DNA of 64,000 nt from NCBI RefSeq assembly GCF_000308595.1, contig NZ_BAGA01000058.1:62001-126000 (forward strand), written 5' to 3'. Position 1 is the first letter of the stretch; the number at the start of each line of letters is the position of its first letter. Below the pieces are notes generated by a model. The model made no database searches. It was not told the origin of the DNA and saw only the letters and a program-made list of their open reading frames with translations. Source of the stretch: Nocardia higoensis NBRC 100133. Lineage in GTDB: Bacteria; Actinomycetota; Actinomycetes; Mycobacteriales; Mycobacteriaceae. The translations under genes were made by a program, and so were the position numbers. Positions 29,589 through 38,075 of this stretch are shown piece by piece.

Positions 29589-29718
29589 GCCGGACGTCCG
29601 GCGCGCTGGAGGCAGCGCTTCGACCACCGCCGGGCGCCGCGCCGTGGGAAGGTCATGTGGTCGGGCGCGGCCACGGATCGCCCGCCGCCTGCCGCGCCGG
29701 GCGGATCCGCGGGAAGGC

Positions 29719-30534
29719 TCAGGGCAGCGCGCGCGTGCAGAGCGACAGGACGTCGAGTCCTGTCGAGGCGCGTTCGGGCACCTCGATCGAGTAGACCAGC
29801 TCGGTTTCCGGATGGTGCATGGCGCAGAAGGCCTCGCCGATGGCCATCCACGTCGTGGCGAGCACGCGTGCCGACGCGCGCGGGTCGTCGCACGCCACCT
29901 TGTCGAGCACCGGCGCGATACGGCTCTCGTCCGGACCGCGCAGATCGCGCAGGCAGTCGCCCGGCAGCAGCCACCCGGCGGTGGACGAGGCGGTGGCCAC
30001 CTCGACGGTCAAGCCGTTCGCCGTCACCCGGGAACTGCGGGGTTGGGCCGCGCTCGTCGCGGCGCCTTCGCGTTCCTGGCGGTCCGCGAGGTCGGTCTCC
30101 GGCATCAATCCGGTGAGAACGGCCCCGGTCGCGATGATCACCGGCATCACCATGCCGATGATCTGCGGGCGGTGGGTCAGCGGCTTCCCCGGATCGAGCG
30201 GCGGGTGCGGCGCGCCGGGTACCGGCGCGGGTAATGCCGCGACCGTCGTGCGCTCGCCGAGATTGCCCAGCAGGATGATCGGGTTGACGATCACCGACAG
30301 CGCGCTCCACCAGCCCTGCCACAGGCTGTCGCCCTGCATCGCGCGGAAGGTCGCCGTGCCGCAGTCCCGGCAGAACAGCCCAGCGTGCTTGCCGAACCGC
30401 ATGCCCACGAGGAATCCCTGATGTCTGCGGAAAGTGGCGAACACGGCGGGCGTCGACCCGCACACCCAGCAGTAGAGACCGTTCCCCGTGGCGCCGGCGG
30501 GAGCCGCTCCCGCCGGCCGCGACCGATCCGTCAC
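29719..30534 (-). CDS. Membrane protein with an N-terminal zinc ribbon, unknown function
   Basis: A 271-residue protein. Residues about 22-61 hold two CxxC pairs (YCWVCGS and LFCRDCGT) 32 residues apart, likely a zinc ribbon. Two hydrophobic segments follow: SLWQGWWSALSVIVNPIILLGNL and IIGMVMPVIIATGAVLTGL. The C-terminal 110 residues form a soluble domain with Cys in GDCLRDL and KVACDDP. Actinobacterial proteins of this layout (zinc ribbon, one or two helices, C-terminal domain) are common but uncharacterised. GTG start at 30534. It appears monocistronic. Confidence 0.7.
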   Translation of the reverse strand: MTDRSRPAGAAPAGATGNGLYCWVCGSTPAVFATFRRHQGFLVGMRFGKHAGLFCRDCGTATFRAMQGDSLWQGWWSALSVIVNPIILLGNLGERTTVAALPAPVPGAPHPPLDPGKPLTHRPQIIGMVMPVIIATGAVLTGLMPETDLADRQEREGAATSAAQPRSSRVTANGLTVEVATASSTAGWLLPGDCLRDLRGPDESRIAPVLDKVACDDPRASARVLATTWMAIGEAFCAMHHPETELVYSIEVPERASTGLDVLSLCTRALP

Positions 30535-30667
30535 GCGCGCACCTGACTACTCTCTTCGAACCGCGAACTGATCATGGAAGCACAGCATTGCGCACGCGGC
30601 GCGAAATTGCTTGATCAGCAAGCCGATTCAGGGTAGCCGAGGGAAATGTCGCGGTCCGGACGTCCGG

Positions 30668-31195
30668 TCAGGAGGGGCAGTGGACGGTGTAGGTCCAGAC
30701 GGTGTCGTCCAGGCCGGTGACGCGGACCAGCACCGAACTCGCCGTGCCCGCGGGCAGGTGGACCACCACCGATCCGGTGCCCTCGTTGGTGTTGTCGCCG
30801 ACGTACCCGGTGTCGGCGACCTGCGTGCCCTGGTAGAACACCTGGATGCGGTCGGGGACGTTCTCGGTCTCGTAGCTGAGCACGAACGAGGTCGGGCCGC
30901 TGGTGCCGAGCTGATGAACGGTCTCGGTGACCCCCTCGCCACCGGATTCGGTCGACTGGTTGCACTGCTGGGTCTGCGGCGCTCCGTTGCCGAAGCTGCC
31001 GCTTCCACTGCCGAGCACACTGCTGCCGAAGTCCAGCACACTACTGCCCAACCCGATGCCCGTGTCGATCACGGTGCTGCCGGTGCTGCTCCCCGGCGCC
31101 GCCGCCGCGACAGCCCCGCCCGCCATCGTGGCCGCCAGCGCCACCGCGGCACTCGCCGCGACGAACCGTCCCTGAATCATCCTCGTGCCCAACAC
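30668..31195 (-). CDS. Secreted protein of unknown function
   Basis: A 175-residue exported protein. The signal peptide (about 1-33, ending AVAAAAPG) leads to a Gly/Ser-rich linker (about 35-70) and a C-terminal domain with QCNQSTESGGEG and the final VHCPS, two cysteines that may pair. The domain (FVLSYETENVPDRIQVFYQGTQVADTGYVGD...GSVVVHLPAG.SSVLVRVTG) resembles small beta-sandwich modules of the pre-peptidase/PPC type. GTG 31195 is preceded by GGAGG at six bases. No neighbour suggests a role. Confidence 0.75.
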   Translation of the reverse strand: MLGTRMIQGRFVAASAAVALAATMAGGAVAAAAPGSSTGSTVIDTGIGLGSSVLDFGSSVLGSGSGSFGNGAPQTQQCNQSTESGGEGVTETVHQLGTSGPTSFVLSYETENVPDRIQVFYQGTQVADTGYVGDNTNEGTGSVVVHLPAGTASSVLVRVTGLDDTVWTYTVHCPS

Positions 31196-31379
31196 TTTCG
31201 ACCTCCACTGATCACCGCACGAATATCGTCCCTCGATGATTTCAGTGGGCGAGGCCGTTGTATGTCCGCCGTCCGCACGACAGCACTTCTTGTGACACAG
31301 AGGGATTCGCCCGAGCCGGGCGGACCGGGTCAGTCGCGCGGCAGGACGACCGCGAATCCGAGCGGGGCCGCGCTCTCCG

Positions 31380-31457
31380 TCATTCGGGAAGCCCGAGCGC
31401 GAAACCGACGGTGATGATCAAGCAGCTGACGAGCGCGACGATTGCGATAATCCACAT
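31380..31457 (-). CDS. 25-residue single-helix membrane microprotein, possibly leaderless
   Basis: ATG 31455-31457 starts a 25-codon frame ending at TGA 31380-31382. Its product (MWIIAIVALVSCLIIT, then VGFALGLPE) is one hydrophobic helix. There is no Shine-Dalgarno sequence. Instead TAGTGT ends seven bases before the ATG, with TTGATC 18 bases further upstream, a plausible -10/-35 pair that would place the transcript start at the ATG. Leaderless genes are common in mycobacterial relatives. Its size puts it below ordinary gene-calling limits. Confidence 0.4.
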   Translation of the reverse strand: MWIIAIVALVSCLIITVGFALGLPE

Positions 31458-31628
31458 GCCGCGAACACTACGAGCTGTAGTAGACGTCGATCAATCTTGA
31501 AACGGCGTAAATGACCAGGTCAGGGACTAAAGAGGCCGCTGGTCCCACCGGCTGTCGACCTTGGAAATCGAAGAGCTGATGACCCGGGGCCCTACCGCGC
31601 GCGCTTGCGTCTCCTGCTCCGGAAAGGG

Positions 31629-31664
31629 CCGAGCCCTCCCCGTGCGAACACGGGAAGGGCTCGG
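31629..31664 (-). terminator. glnA1 terminator
   Basis: A 16-bp stem (31629-31644 with 31649-31664) around a 4-base loop starts 20 bases after the glnA1 stop. The single irregular pair is C/A if read on the plus strand, but G-U if transcribed from the minus strand. That supports its use as the terminator of glnA1. It is the strongest hairpin in this gap. Confidence 0.75.
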
Positions 31665-31684
31665 AAACCGGGCGCTACGACGAT

Positions 31685-33121
31685 TTACACGTCGAAGTAG
31701 AGCTCGAACTCGTAGGGGTGCGGACGCAGGTTGACCGGGGCGATCTCCTGGGTGCGCTTGATGTCGATCCAGGTCTCGATCAGGTCGGGGGTGAAGACGT
31801 TGCCCTCGGTCAGGTAGTCGTGATCCTGCTCGAGACGGTCGATGACCGACGCCAGGCTGGTGGGAGCCTGCGGGATGTTCTTGGCCTCCTCCGGCGGGAG
31901 CTCGTAGAGGTCCTTGTCGACGGGGGCGTGCGGCTCGATCTTCTTCTTGATGCCGTCCAGGCCGGCCATCAGCATGGCGGCGAAGGCCAGGTACGGGTTG
32001 CCCGAGGAGTCCGGCGCGCGGAACTCGATGCGCTTGGCCTTCGGGTTGTTGCCGGTGATCGGGATGCGGACCGCGGCCGAGCGATTGCGCTGCGAGTACA
32101 CCAGGTTGATGGGGGCCTCGTAGCCCGGCACCAGACGGTGGTAGGAGTTCACGGTCGGGTTGGTGAACGCCAGCAGCGACGGCGCGTGGTGCAGGATGCC
32201 GCCGATGTAGTGGCGGGCGATGTCGGACAGGCCACCGTAGCCGGCCTCGTCGTGGAACAGCGGCTTGCCGTCCTTCCACAGCGACTGGTGGGCGTGCATG
32301 CCCGAGCCGTTGTCACCGAAGAGCGGCTTCGGCATGAAGGTGACGGTCTTGCCTTCCTGCCACGCGGTGTTCTTCACGATGTACTTGAACAGCTGCAGGT
32401 CGTCGGCAGCGCCGAGCAGGGTGTTGAACTTGTAGTTGATCTCGGCCTGACCGGCGGTGCCGACCTCGTGGTGGCCGCGCTCGAGCTCGAAGCCCGCGTT
32501 CTGCAGGTTGGTCGAGATCTTGTCGCGCAGGTCGACGTAGTGGTCGTAGGGCGCGACGGGGAAGTAGCCGCCCTTGTTGCGCACCTTGTAGCCGCGGTTG
32601 AGGGTGCCGTCCGGGTTGAACTCGGCGCCGGTGTTCCACGAGCCGGAGATGGACTCGATCTCGTAGAAGGAGCCGTTCATGGACGAGTCGTAGCGGATCG
32701 AGTCGAAGATGTAGAACTCCGCCTCGGCGCCGAAGTACGCGGTGTCGGCGATGCCGGTGGAGCGCAGGTACTCCTCGGCCTTGCGCGCGATGTTGCGGGG
32801 GTCGCGGGAGTAGGCCTCGCGGGTCAGCGGGTCGTGGACGAAGAAGTTCATGTTCAGCGTCTTGGCGGCCCGGAAGGGGTCGATCCGTGCGGTGGAGAAG
32901 TCGGGGAGCAGGAGCATGTCCGACTCGTCGATCGACTGGAACCCACGGACGGAAGATCCGTCGAAGGCCAGGCCCTCTTCGGCGAGGTCGGCGGTGAAGG
33001 CCTTGGCGGGGATCGAGAAGTGCTGCTGCACACCGGGAAGATCGCTGAAGCGGATATCGACGTACTCGATGTCCTCTTCCTTGATGTACTGGATGACCTC
33101 GTCGGCCGTGCTGAACGTCAC
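31685..33121 (-). CDS. glnA1: Glutamine synthetase type I (main, adenylylated form)
   Basis: A 478-residue dodecameric glutamine synthetase, the main ammonium-assimilating enzyme. It has the full set of motifs: [105 protein letters not shown]. The adenylylation site is intact: DLYELPPEE with Tyr406, the same number as in M. tuberculosis GlnA1, and glnE is in this window. Start is GTG 33121, with AAGGAG upstream. A GlnR box lies about 75-110 bases upstream and a strong terminator follows, so it is monocistronic and nitrogen-regulated. Confidence 0.98.
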   Translation of the reverse strand: MTFSTADEVIQYIKEEDIEYVDIRFSDLPGVQQHFSIPAKAFTADLAEEGLAFDGSSVRGFQSIDESDMLLLPDFSTARIDPFRAAKTLNMNFFVHDPLTREAYSRDPRNIARKAEEYLRSTGIADTAYFGAEAEFYIFDSIRYDSSMNGSFYEIESISGSWNTGAEFNPDGTLNRGYKVRNKGGYFPVAPYDHYVDLRDKISTNLQNAGFELERGHHEVGTAGQAEINYKFNTLLGAADDLQLFKYIVKNTAWQEGKTVTFMPKPLFGDNGSGMHAHQSLWKDGKPLFHDEAGYGGLSDIARHYIGGILHHAPSLLAFTNPTVNSYHRLVPGYEAPINLVYSQRNRSAAVRIPITGNNPKAKRIEFRAPDSSGNPYLAFAAMLMAGLDGIKKKIEPHAPVDKDLYELPPEEAKNIPQAPTSLASVIDRLEQDHDYLTEGNVFTPDLIETWIDIKRTQEIAPVNLRPHPYEFELYFDV

Positions 33122-33193
33122 TTGTTCTCCTTACGGATCGGTCCCAGCCAGTATGGATTGCGTGGGTTCGAGAGCAGACGCTAAGGATGCGGT

Positions 33194-33231
33194 GTTTCCC
33201 AGCAATCAAGGCTGTGTTTCGCCGGTGTTAC
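33194..33231 (-). promoter_or_regulatory. GlnR binding site upstream of glnA1
   Basis: Read on the minus strand the site is GTAAC-N6-GAAAC-N6-TTGAT-N6-GAAAC. Plus-strand positions are 33227-33231, 33216-33220, 33205-33209 and 33194-33198. The 5-base elements with six-base gaps reproduce the a1-b1-a2-b2 layout of the actinobacterial GlnR box (GTnAC/GAAAC); three elements are exact and a2 is degenerate. It lies 73-110 bases before the glnA1 start, as expected for activation of glnA under nitrogen limitation. Confidence 0.8.
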
Positions 33232-33418
33232 ACGTGCGGAGGTGGGTGTGAGGTCTCCCTCCAGTCACCGGATAGGTCTTCATCCTGCCACTGCCCGGTC
33301 GGGGCCGCGACAGCGGGGACCCGTGCGCAAACGACCGGCATGCCGGATTGCCGGAAGGTAGCCGGGGCGGATCGGGCCGGGTGCGACGACGACCGCTGCC
33401 GCCGCCTATCCTGAGGTC

Positions 33419-33868
33419 ATGGCACGTATCACCGGCTCCTGGCTCACCGGACCCGAGGCCGACGGCGATCCGTCGGCCTCCGAGTACCCGGGCGAGTTGC
33501 TCGGTCTGCCCCGGGAGGGCGCCGGGTCGCTGGCCTCGATGATGCGTCGCATCGCCGCGCTGTTCGTGGACTGGATGATCTGCGTCGGCATCACCGCGCT
33601 GATCGTGCAGGGCGTGAACGCGAACCTGACCCTGCTGATCTGGTTCCTGATCGGCGTGATCTCGGTGACGCTGTTCGGCTTCACCCCCGGCCAGTACTTC
33701 CTGCACGTGCGGGTGGCACGTATCGACGTGGCCGCGCCGGTCGGATTCGTGCGGGCGCTGGCCAGGCAGGTACTGCTGGTCTTCGTCATCCCGGCGCTGT
33801 TCACCGACGGCGACGGCCGCGGCATGCACGACCGCGCCACCGGGACAGCGCTGATCAACGCCCGCTGA
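33419..33868 (+). CDS. RDD-family membrane protein
   Basis: A 149-residue protein with an RDD domain: SMMRRIAALFVDWMICVGITALIVQG, then FLIGVISVTLFGFTPGQYFLHVRVARID, then VRALARQVLLVFVIPALFTDGDGRGMHDRATGTALI. The arginine and aspartates that name the family (RR.aalfvDw and the C-terminal D-R) are present. It has about three membrane segments. It is divergent from glnA1 and convergent with the DUF4191 gene, as Rv2219A is in M. tuberculosis. The function is unknown; some RDD proteins are transporters or phage-resistance factors. Confidence 0.9.
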   Translation: MARITGSWLTGPEADGDPSASEYPGELLGLPREGAGSLASMMRRIAALFVDWMICVGITALIVQGVNANLTLLIWFLIGVISVTLFGFTPGQYFLHVRVARIDVAAPVGFVRALARQVLLVFVIPALFTDGDGRGMHDRATGTALINAR

Positions 33869-33906
33869 TCGCGCCGCTGCGCGCCGGCCGCGACACCCGC
33901 TGACGC

Positions 33907-33936
33907 GAACAGCCCGGGACAGGTCCCGGGCTGTTC
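33907..33936. terminator. Bidirectional terminator between the RDD and DUF4191 genes
   Basis: A perfect 14-bp inverted repeat (GAACAGCCCGGGAC and its complement) with only two bases between arms, placed 38 bases after the RDD stop and 17 bases after the DUF4191 stop. Its symmetry and position between convergent genes fit a shared terminator. Confidence 0.75.
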
Positions 33937-33953
33937 GGTGTATCGGCATTCGG

Positions 33954-34700
33954 TCAGCGGCGGCGGATGGTGCGCTGCATGCCCTTCATCTTCGCGCCGG
34001 CGGGCATCGGACCCTTCGGCAGCGCGGGGCCGGTGCGCTTGCTCAGCGCCGACAGCCTGCCCTCGATCAGATCCATGCGCTTGGCGTCGATGTTGGGCGG
34101 CAGCTTGGTGAGACGCTTCTGCAGATCCTTGAGCGGAATCTGGCCCTCGTCGTTGCCGATCACGAAGTCGTAGATCGGAGTGTCGCCGATCAGGCGCGCG
34201 GTGCGCTTCTTCTCCTGGGCGATCAGCGGCTTGAGACGCTGCGGCGAGCCCTCACCGATGAGGATCACACCCGGGCGCCCGATCACGCGATGCACCGCGT
34301 CGAGCTGGGTGGTGGCGGCGACGCCGTTGCTCACCCGCCACTTGCCCTGCAGGTTGTCGAGCACCCACGCGGCCGCGCCGGCCTGGCCCTCGGCCTTGGC
34401 ATAGACATTGGCCTGCACGCGGCGGCCGAAGATGATGAACGCCACCAGCACGCCGAGCAGCAGGCCGATCGGCACCAGGAAGAACCAGCTGATGCCGAAG
34501 ATCAGGCTGATCGCCAGGAACACCACGGTGATGCCGACGAGCGCGCCGATCATCAGCGGCAGCAGGAGCTTGTCTTCCTTGCGCTGCATCTGGAACGCCT
34601 GCCAGAGCTGCTGACGACGCTCCTTCGACGCCTGCTTGCGTGCCGCCTTCGCCGCGGCCTTCGCTTCCTTCGACGGTTTACCGCCCTTACCTGCTGCCAT
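33954..34700 (-). CDS. DUF4191 membrane protein
   Basis: A 248-residue protein with a Lys/Ala-rich N-terminus (KPSKEAKAAAKAARKQASKERRQQLWQAFQMQRKEDK). Two membrane helices follow (LLLPLMIGALVGITVVFLAISLIFG and WFFLVPIGLLLGVLVAFIIFGRRV), then a soluble C-terminal domain (AAAWVLDNLQGKWRVSNGVAATTQLDAVHRVIGRPGVILIGEG). This is the DUF4191 family; the M. tuberculosis member Rv2219 also sits next to the RDD gene and glnA1. ATG 34700 is the start. It begins 19 bases after the EF-G-like gene and is probably co-transcribed with it. Function is unknown. Confidence 0.9.
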   Translation of the reverse strand: MAAGKGGKPSKEAKAAAKAARKQASKERRQQLWQAFQMQRKEDKLLLPLMIGALVGITVVFLAISLIFGISWFFLVPIGLLLGVLVAFIIFGRRVQANVYAKAEGQAGAAAWVLDNLQGKWRVSNGVAATTQLDAVHRVIGRPGVILIGEGSPQRLKPLIAQEKKRTARLIGDTPIYDFVIGNDEGQIPLKDLQKRLTKLPPNIDAKRMDLIEGRLSALSKRTGPALPKGPMPAGAKMKGMQRTIRRR

Positions 34701-34719
34701 GGCACTCAGGATAGTGGGC

Positions 34720-36900
34720 TCATGTCGCGGCCTCGTCGAGCACCGTCCGCGAGACCGGTGCGGGCATCGGCTCGTGGCGGAGATAGCCGCGGTGGAACTC
34801 GCCGGTTCCGCGTGCGAGCGAACGCAGGTCGACGGCGTAACTGCGCAACTCCCGCTCAGGCACCTCGGCGTCCACTCTGGTGCGACCGGAACCGTGCGGT
34901 CCGGTTCCCAGAACGCGCCCGCGCTTGCCCGACAGATCACCGAGCACAGCGCCCAGATAATCGTCGGCAACCACGATCGACACCTCGTCGATCGGCTCGA
35001 GCAGCACCACCCCGGCCGAGGCCGCCGCCTCCCGCAGCGCCAACGCCCCCGCGGTCTGGAACGCGGCGTCGGAGGAATCCACCGAATGCGCCTTGCCGTC
35101 GACCAGCGTCACCCGGACATCGACCAGCGGATATCCGGCCACCACCCCCCGCGCGGCCTGGGCGCGCACGCCCTTCTCCACCGATCCGATGAACTGCCGG
35201 GGCACCGCACCGCCCACCACCGCGTCCACGAACTCCAGCCCCGACCCGGTCGGCAGCGGCCTGACCTCGATCTCGCACACCGCGAACTGCCCGTGCCCGC
35301 CGGACTGTTTGACGTGCCTGCCGCGTGCCCGCGCGGGCCTGGCCAGGGTCTCCCGCAGCGCCAGCCGGTACTCCTCGATGTCGACGGTGACGCCGAAGCG
35401 GGTGCGCAGCCGTTCCAGCGCGACATCGCGATGCGCTTCGCCCAGGCACCACAGCACCAGCTGCCCGGTGTCGCGATTGTGCTCGGCGCGCAGCGTCGGA
35501 TCCTCGGCGGTGAGCCGGGCCAGACCGGCGGAGAGTTTGTCCTCGTCGGACTTGGCGTGCGCGCGAACGGCGACGGGCAGCAGCGGTTCCGGCAGCGGCC
35601 ACGGCTCGATGAGCAGCGGGGTGCCGGTGGCCGAGAGCGTGTCGCCGGTCTCGGCGTGGGCGAGTTTGGTGACGCAGGCGATATCGCCCGCGATGGCCTG
35701 GCCGAGCGGACGCTGCTGCTTGCCGAACGGCGCGGTCACCGAGCCGACCCGTTCGTCGGCGTCGTGCTCGGGATGGCTCGGGTCGCCGGGGGCGGCCAGG
35801 CCGTGTCCGCGCACGTGCACGGTGTCGTCGGCGTGCAGGGTGCCGGAGAACACCCGCACCAGCGAGACCCGACCCACATAGGAGTCCGAGGACGTGCGGA
35901 TCACCTCCGCGGCCAAGTCGGCCTCCGGATCGCAGGCCAGTGGCCGGGCGGAGCTGCCGTTGCCGCCGGGCGCCGCGGCGACCACGTGTTCGGCCGGGGT
36001 GGGGAAGCCGCCGACGATCAGGTCGAGCAGCTCCACCGTGCCGAGCCCGTTCCGCGCGCCCTCCGGTGCGGACGCGCCGATCAGCACCGGGTGGAAACCG
36101 GCCCGTGCCACCGCCCGTTCCAGGTCGGCGGTCAGGGTGTCCGGGTCGATCTCGGCGCCCTCGAGATAGCGCTCCATGAGCGACTCGTCCTCGCTGCCCG
36201 CGATGACGGCCTCGATCAACCGGCCGCGCCCCTGCTCGGCGAGGCGAGCCTGCTCCTCGGCCGGTTCCCGTGGCGTGGGATCCCCGCTCGTGTAGTCGAT
36301 CACGCGGTCCGACAGCAGGTCGATCAGCCCGGTCACCGGCCGGTGACCGTCCGCGCCCGCCGGGCCGTGTACCGGAATATGCAGCGGCAGAACAGATTCG
36401 GATGCGCCGTCGCCGAGGAAGAGCGCGCAGGCGTGCACCATCTCGTCGAAGTCGGCGCGCGCGGCATCGAGGTGGGTGAGCACGATCGCGCGCGGCATGC
36501 CCGCCGCTTCGCACTCGTCCCAGACCGCTCGCGTCGCGCCGCCGACCCCGGCCGGGCCGTCGGCCGCCGAGATCACGAACAGCGCGGCGTCGGCTGCGCG
36601 CAAGCCGGCCCGGAGCTCGCCGACGAAATCCGCGTAGCCGGGGGTGTCGATCAGATTGATCTTCGTCTCGCCCCACCCCACCGGCACCACCGAGACCTGC
36701 ACGGACCGGTGCTTGCGCTGCTCGATCTCGTCGTAGTCGGACAGGCTGGTGCCGTCCTCCACCCGCCCCGCGCGATTCAGTGCGCCGGTGGCCAGCGCAA
36801 GAGCCTCCACCAGCGTCGTCTTGCCCGCTCCGCTGTGCCCGACCAGCGCCACGTTCCGAATGCGCTCCGGTCGGTCAACGGTCACCACACCGTCGGCCAT
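34720..36900 (-). CDS. EF-G-like translational GTPase (FusA2 type)
   Basis: A 726-residue paralogue of elongation factor G. The P-loop VGHSGAGKTT, the switch II region DTPGYADF, and the C-terminal EF-G domains IV-V (KQSGGHGQFAVCEIEVRPLP, then PRQFIGSVEKGVRAQAARG, and the ending LRSLARGTGEF) are clear. The G4 guanine-specificity motif is THLD rather than NKxD. Actinomycetes carry such a second EF-G-like protein (FusA2, Rv0120c in M. tuberculosis), of unclear role. It is not the main EF-G, which is normally encoded with the ribosomal str operon. ATG 36900 has AGGAAG upstream. Confidence 0.9.
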   Translation of the reverse strand: MADGVVTVDRPERIRNVALVGHSGAGKTTLVEALALATGALNRAGRVEDGTSLSDYDEIEQRKHRSVQVSVVPVGWGETKINLIDTPGYADFVGELRAGLRAADAALFVISAADGPAGVGGATRAVWDECEAAGMPRAIVLTHLDAARADFDEMVHACALFLGDGASESVLPLHIPVHGPAGADGHRPVTGLIDLLSDRVIDYTSGDPTPREPAEEQARLAEQGRGRLIEAVIAGSEDESLMERYLEGAEIDPDTLTADLERAVARAGFHPVLIGASAPEGARNGLGTVELLDLIVGGFPTPAEHVVAAAPGGNGSSARPLACDPEADLAAEVIRTSSDSYVGRVSLVRVFSGTLHADDTVHVRGHGLAAPGDPSHPEHDADERVGSVTAPFGKQQRPLGQAIAGDIACVTKLAHAETGDTLSATGTPLLIEPWPLPEPLLPVAVRAHAKSDEDKLSAGLARLTAEDPTLRAEHNRDTGQLVLWCLGEAHRDVALERLRTRFGVTVDIEEYRLALRETLARPARARGRHVKQSGGHGQFAVCEIEVRPLPTGSGLEFVDAVVGGAVPRQFIGSVEKGVRAQAARGVVAGYPLVDVRVTLVDGKAHSVDSSDAAFQTAGALALREAAASAGVVLLEPIDEVSIVVADDYLGAVLGDLSGKRGRVLGTGPHGSGRTRVDAEVPERELRSYAVDLRSLARGTGEFHRGYLRHEPMPAPVSRTVLDEAAT

Positions 36901-37019
36901 GTCACGCTTCCTCGCCTCGACATCGCGGTATATCGAGCTTCCCACCATCGCCGCCGCAAGTCCACGTTCCCGGCGGGGAGGGCGGCCCGGGCGGCCGGCC
37001 GTGGCGCGTCAGTCGCCGG

Positions 37020-37469
37020 TCAGGCCGTGATCCGCCCCGACCACATGGTGAAACCGCGACCGCCTGCGGTGCAGCCGAACGAGCCGTGGAATCCGACGGC
37101 ACAGTTCACGCCCGCGTATTCGATGATCGGGCCCCACTGTCCGTCGCTGGTCCTCACCTCCGACAGCGGCGGGTTTCCGCCGGGAAGTGTGTAGGCGGCG
37201 CCCGGGGTGAAGGTGGGGTGTGCGGGCAGCCAGGGCAGGTCGATCACGATCTCGCTGACCGGAAAGCTGAACGGCAGCTGCCCGTAGGTCAGCGGCGTGG
37301 GGGAGGGCAGGTCGCATCCGACGGTGCCGTTGCCGAAGATGGCGCACTGCACCGAACCCACCGAGAAGTGCTTGGTCGCCGGTTCGGCGCTCGCGCTCGC
37401 GGCGAAGAGAACGGGGACCGCGCACGCGACCCCCAGTATCCCGGCCACTCGCGTCGTGTTTCGCTTCAT
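37020..37469 (-). CDS. Small secreted cysteine-containing protein
   Basis: A 149-residue exported protein with a signal peptide (MKRNTTRVAGILGVACAVPVLFAASASA) cleaved near AEP. The mature part has four cysteines (VQCAIFG, VGCDLP, VNCAVGF, FGCTAGG) spaced as two pairs and many Gly/Pro residues. The first pair (CAIFGNGTVGC) and the second pair (CAVGFHGSFGC) look like related short motifs, suggesting two disulfide loops and internal duplication. GAGGAG precedes ATG 37469. The type is frequent in Nocardia and Mycobacterium, with no known function. Confidence 0.75.
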   Translation of the reverse strand: MKRNTTRVAGILGVACAVPVLFAASASAEPATKHFSVGSVQCAIFGNGTVGCDLPSPTPLTYGQLPFSFPVSEIVIDLPWLPAHPTFTPGAAYTLPGGNPPLSEVRTSDGQWGPIIEYAGVNCAVGFHGSFGCTAGGRGFTMWSGRITA

Positions 37470-37611
37470 CCGAACTCCTCACCTGTCGAGATGTCGAGGG
37501 CGACAGTGATGCCGAAAGCATCATCACTGTCGCACAGACCGTCGTAGGGGCTGTCGGAACGAGGCGTTATTTCGTTTCCGCGCGTGGCATTCTGCGTGCC
37601 CGCTCGGCGCG

Positions 37612-37866
37612 TTACTCGCAGCCGATGCCGTCGCCGTCGCGGTCCAGGCCGTATTCGTCGGGGCCGATGACCGTCACGCGGCCGGTGTAGACGGGACCGT
37701 TGCCGCTGCCGCCCGCACAGTCGACATCACTGGTGATCGGCAGGCACGGGGTGTAGGAGGGATGGCACTCGGCCGGCTCGGCGGTGGCCGCGGGGGAGGC
37801 GGGCGAGGTCAGGACGAATGCCGCGGCGGCGAGGGCGGATACGCCGAGCGAGAAAGCGAAACGCAT
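37612..37866 (-). CDS. Secreted excalibur-domain protein
   Basis: An 84-residue protein with an N-terminal signal peptide (about 1-29) and a small domain ending GLDRDGDGIGCE. DxDxDGxxCE is the hallmark of the excalibur calcium-binding motif, found in many secreted actinobacterial proteins and nucleases. CHPSYTPCLP and DVDCAGG provide further cysteines. The whole mature protein is just this domain. GGAGCACC precedes the ATG. Confidence 0.85.
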   Translation of the reverse strand: MRFAFSLGVSALAAAAFVLTSPASPAATAEPAECHPSYTPCLPITSDVDCAGGSGNGPVYTGRVTVIGPDEYGLDRDGDGIGCE

Positions 37867-38075
37867 GGTGCTCCTATCTGGGTACAGCTTCGCTAGTGTG
37901 CCACGAGTTCGCCCGCTCGACCAACGCTGCCGCGAGCGGCGCGGGCACGCTGCCCGGCGACCGCCTCGCCGCCGCCAATACCCCGCTGTTACAGTGCCTT
38001 TCGGCGATACGGAGCCACGGCGACGGCCTACCGTTGAGCCCGTCGATAGTGGGACGGCGATGGAGGGCGGCCGCG

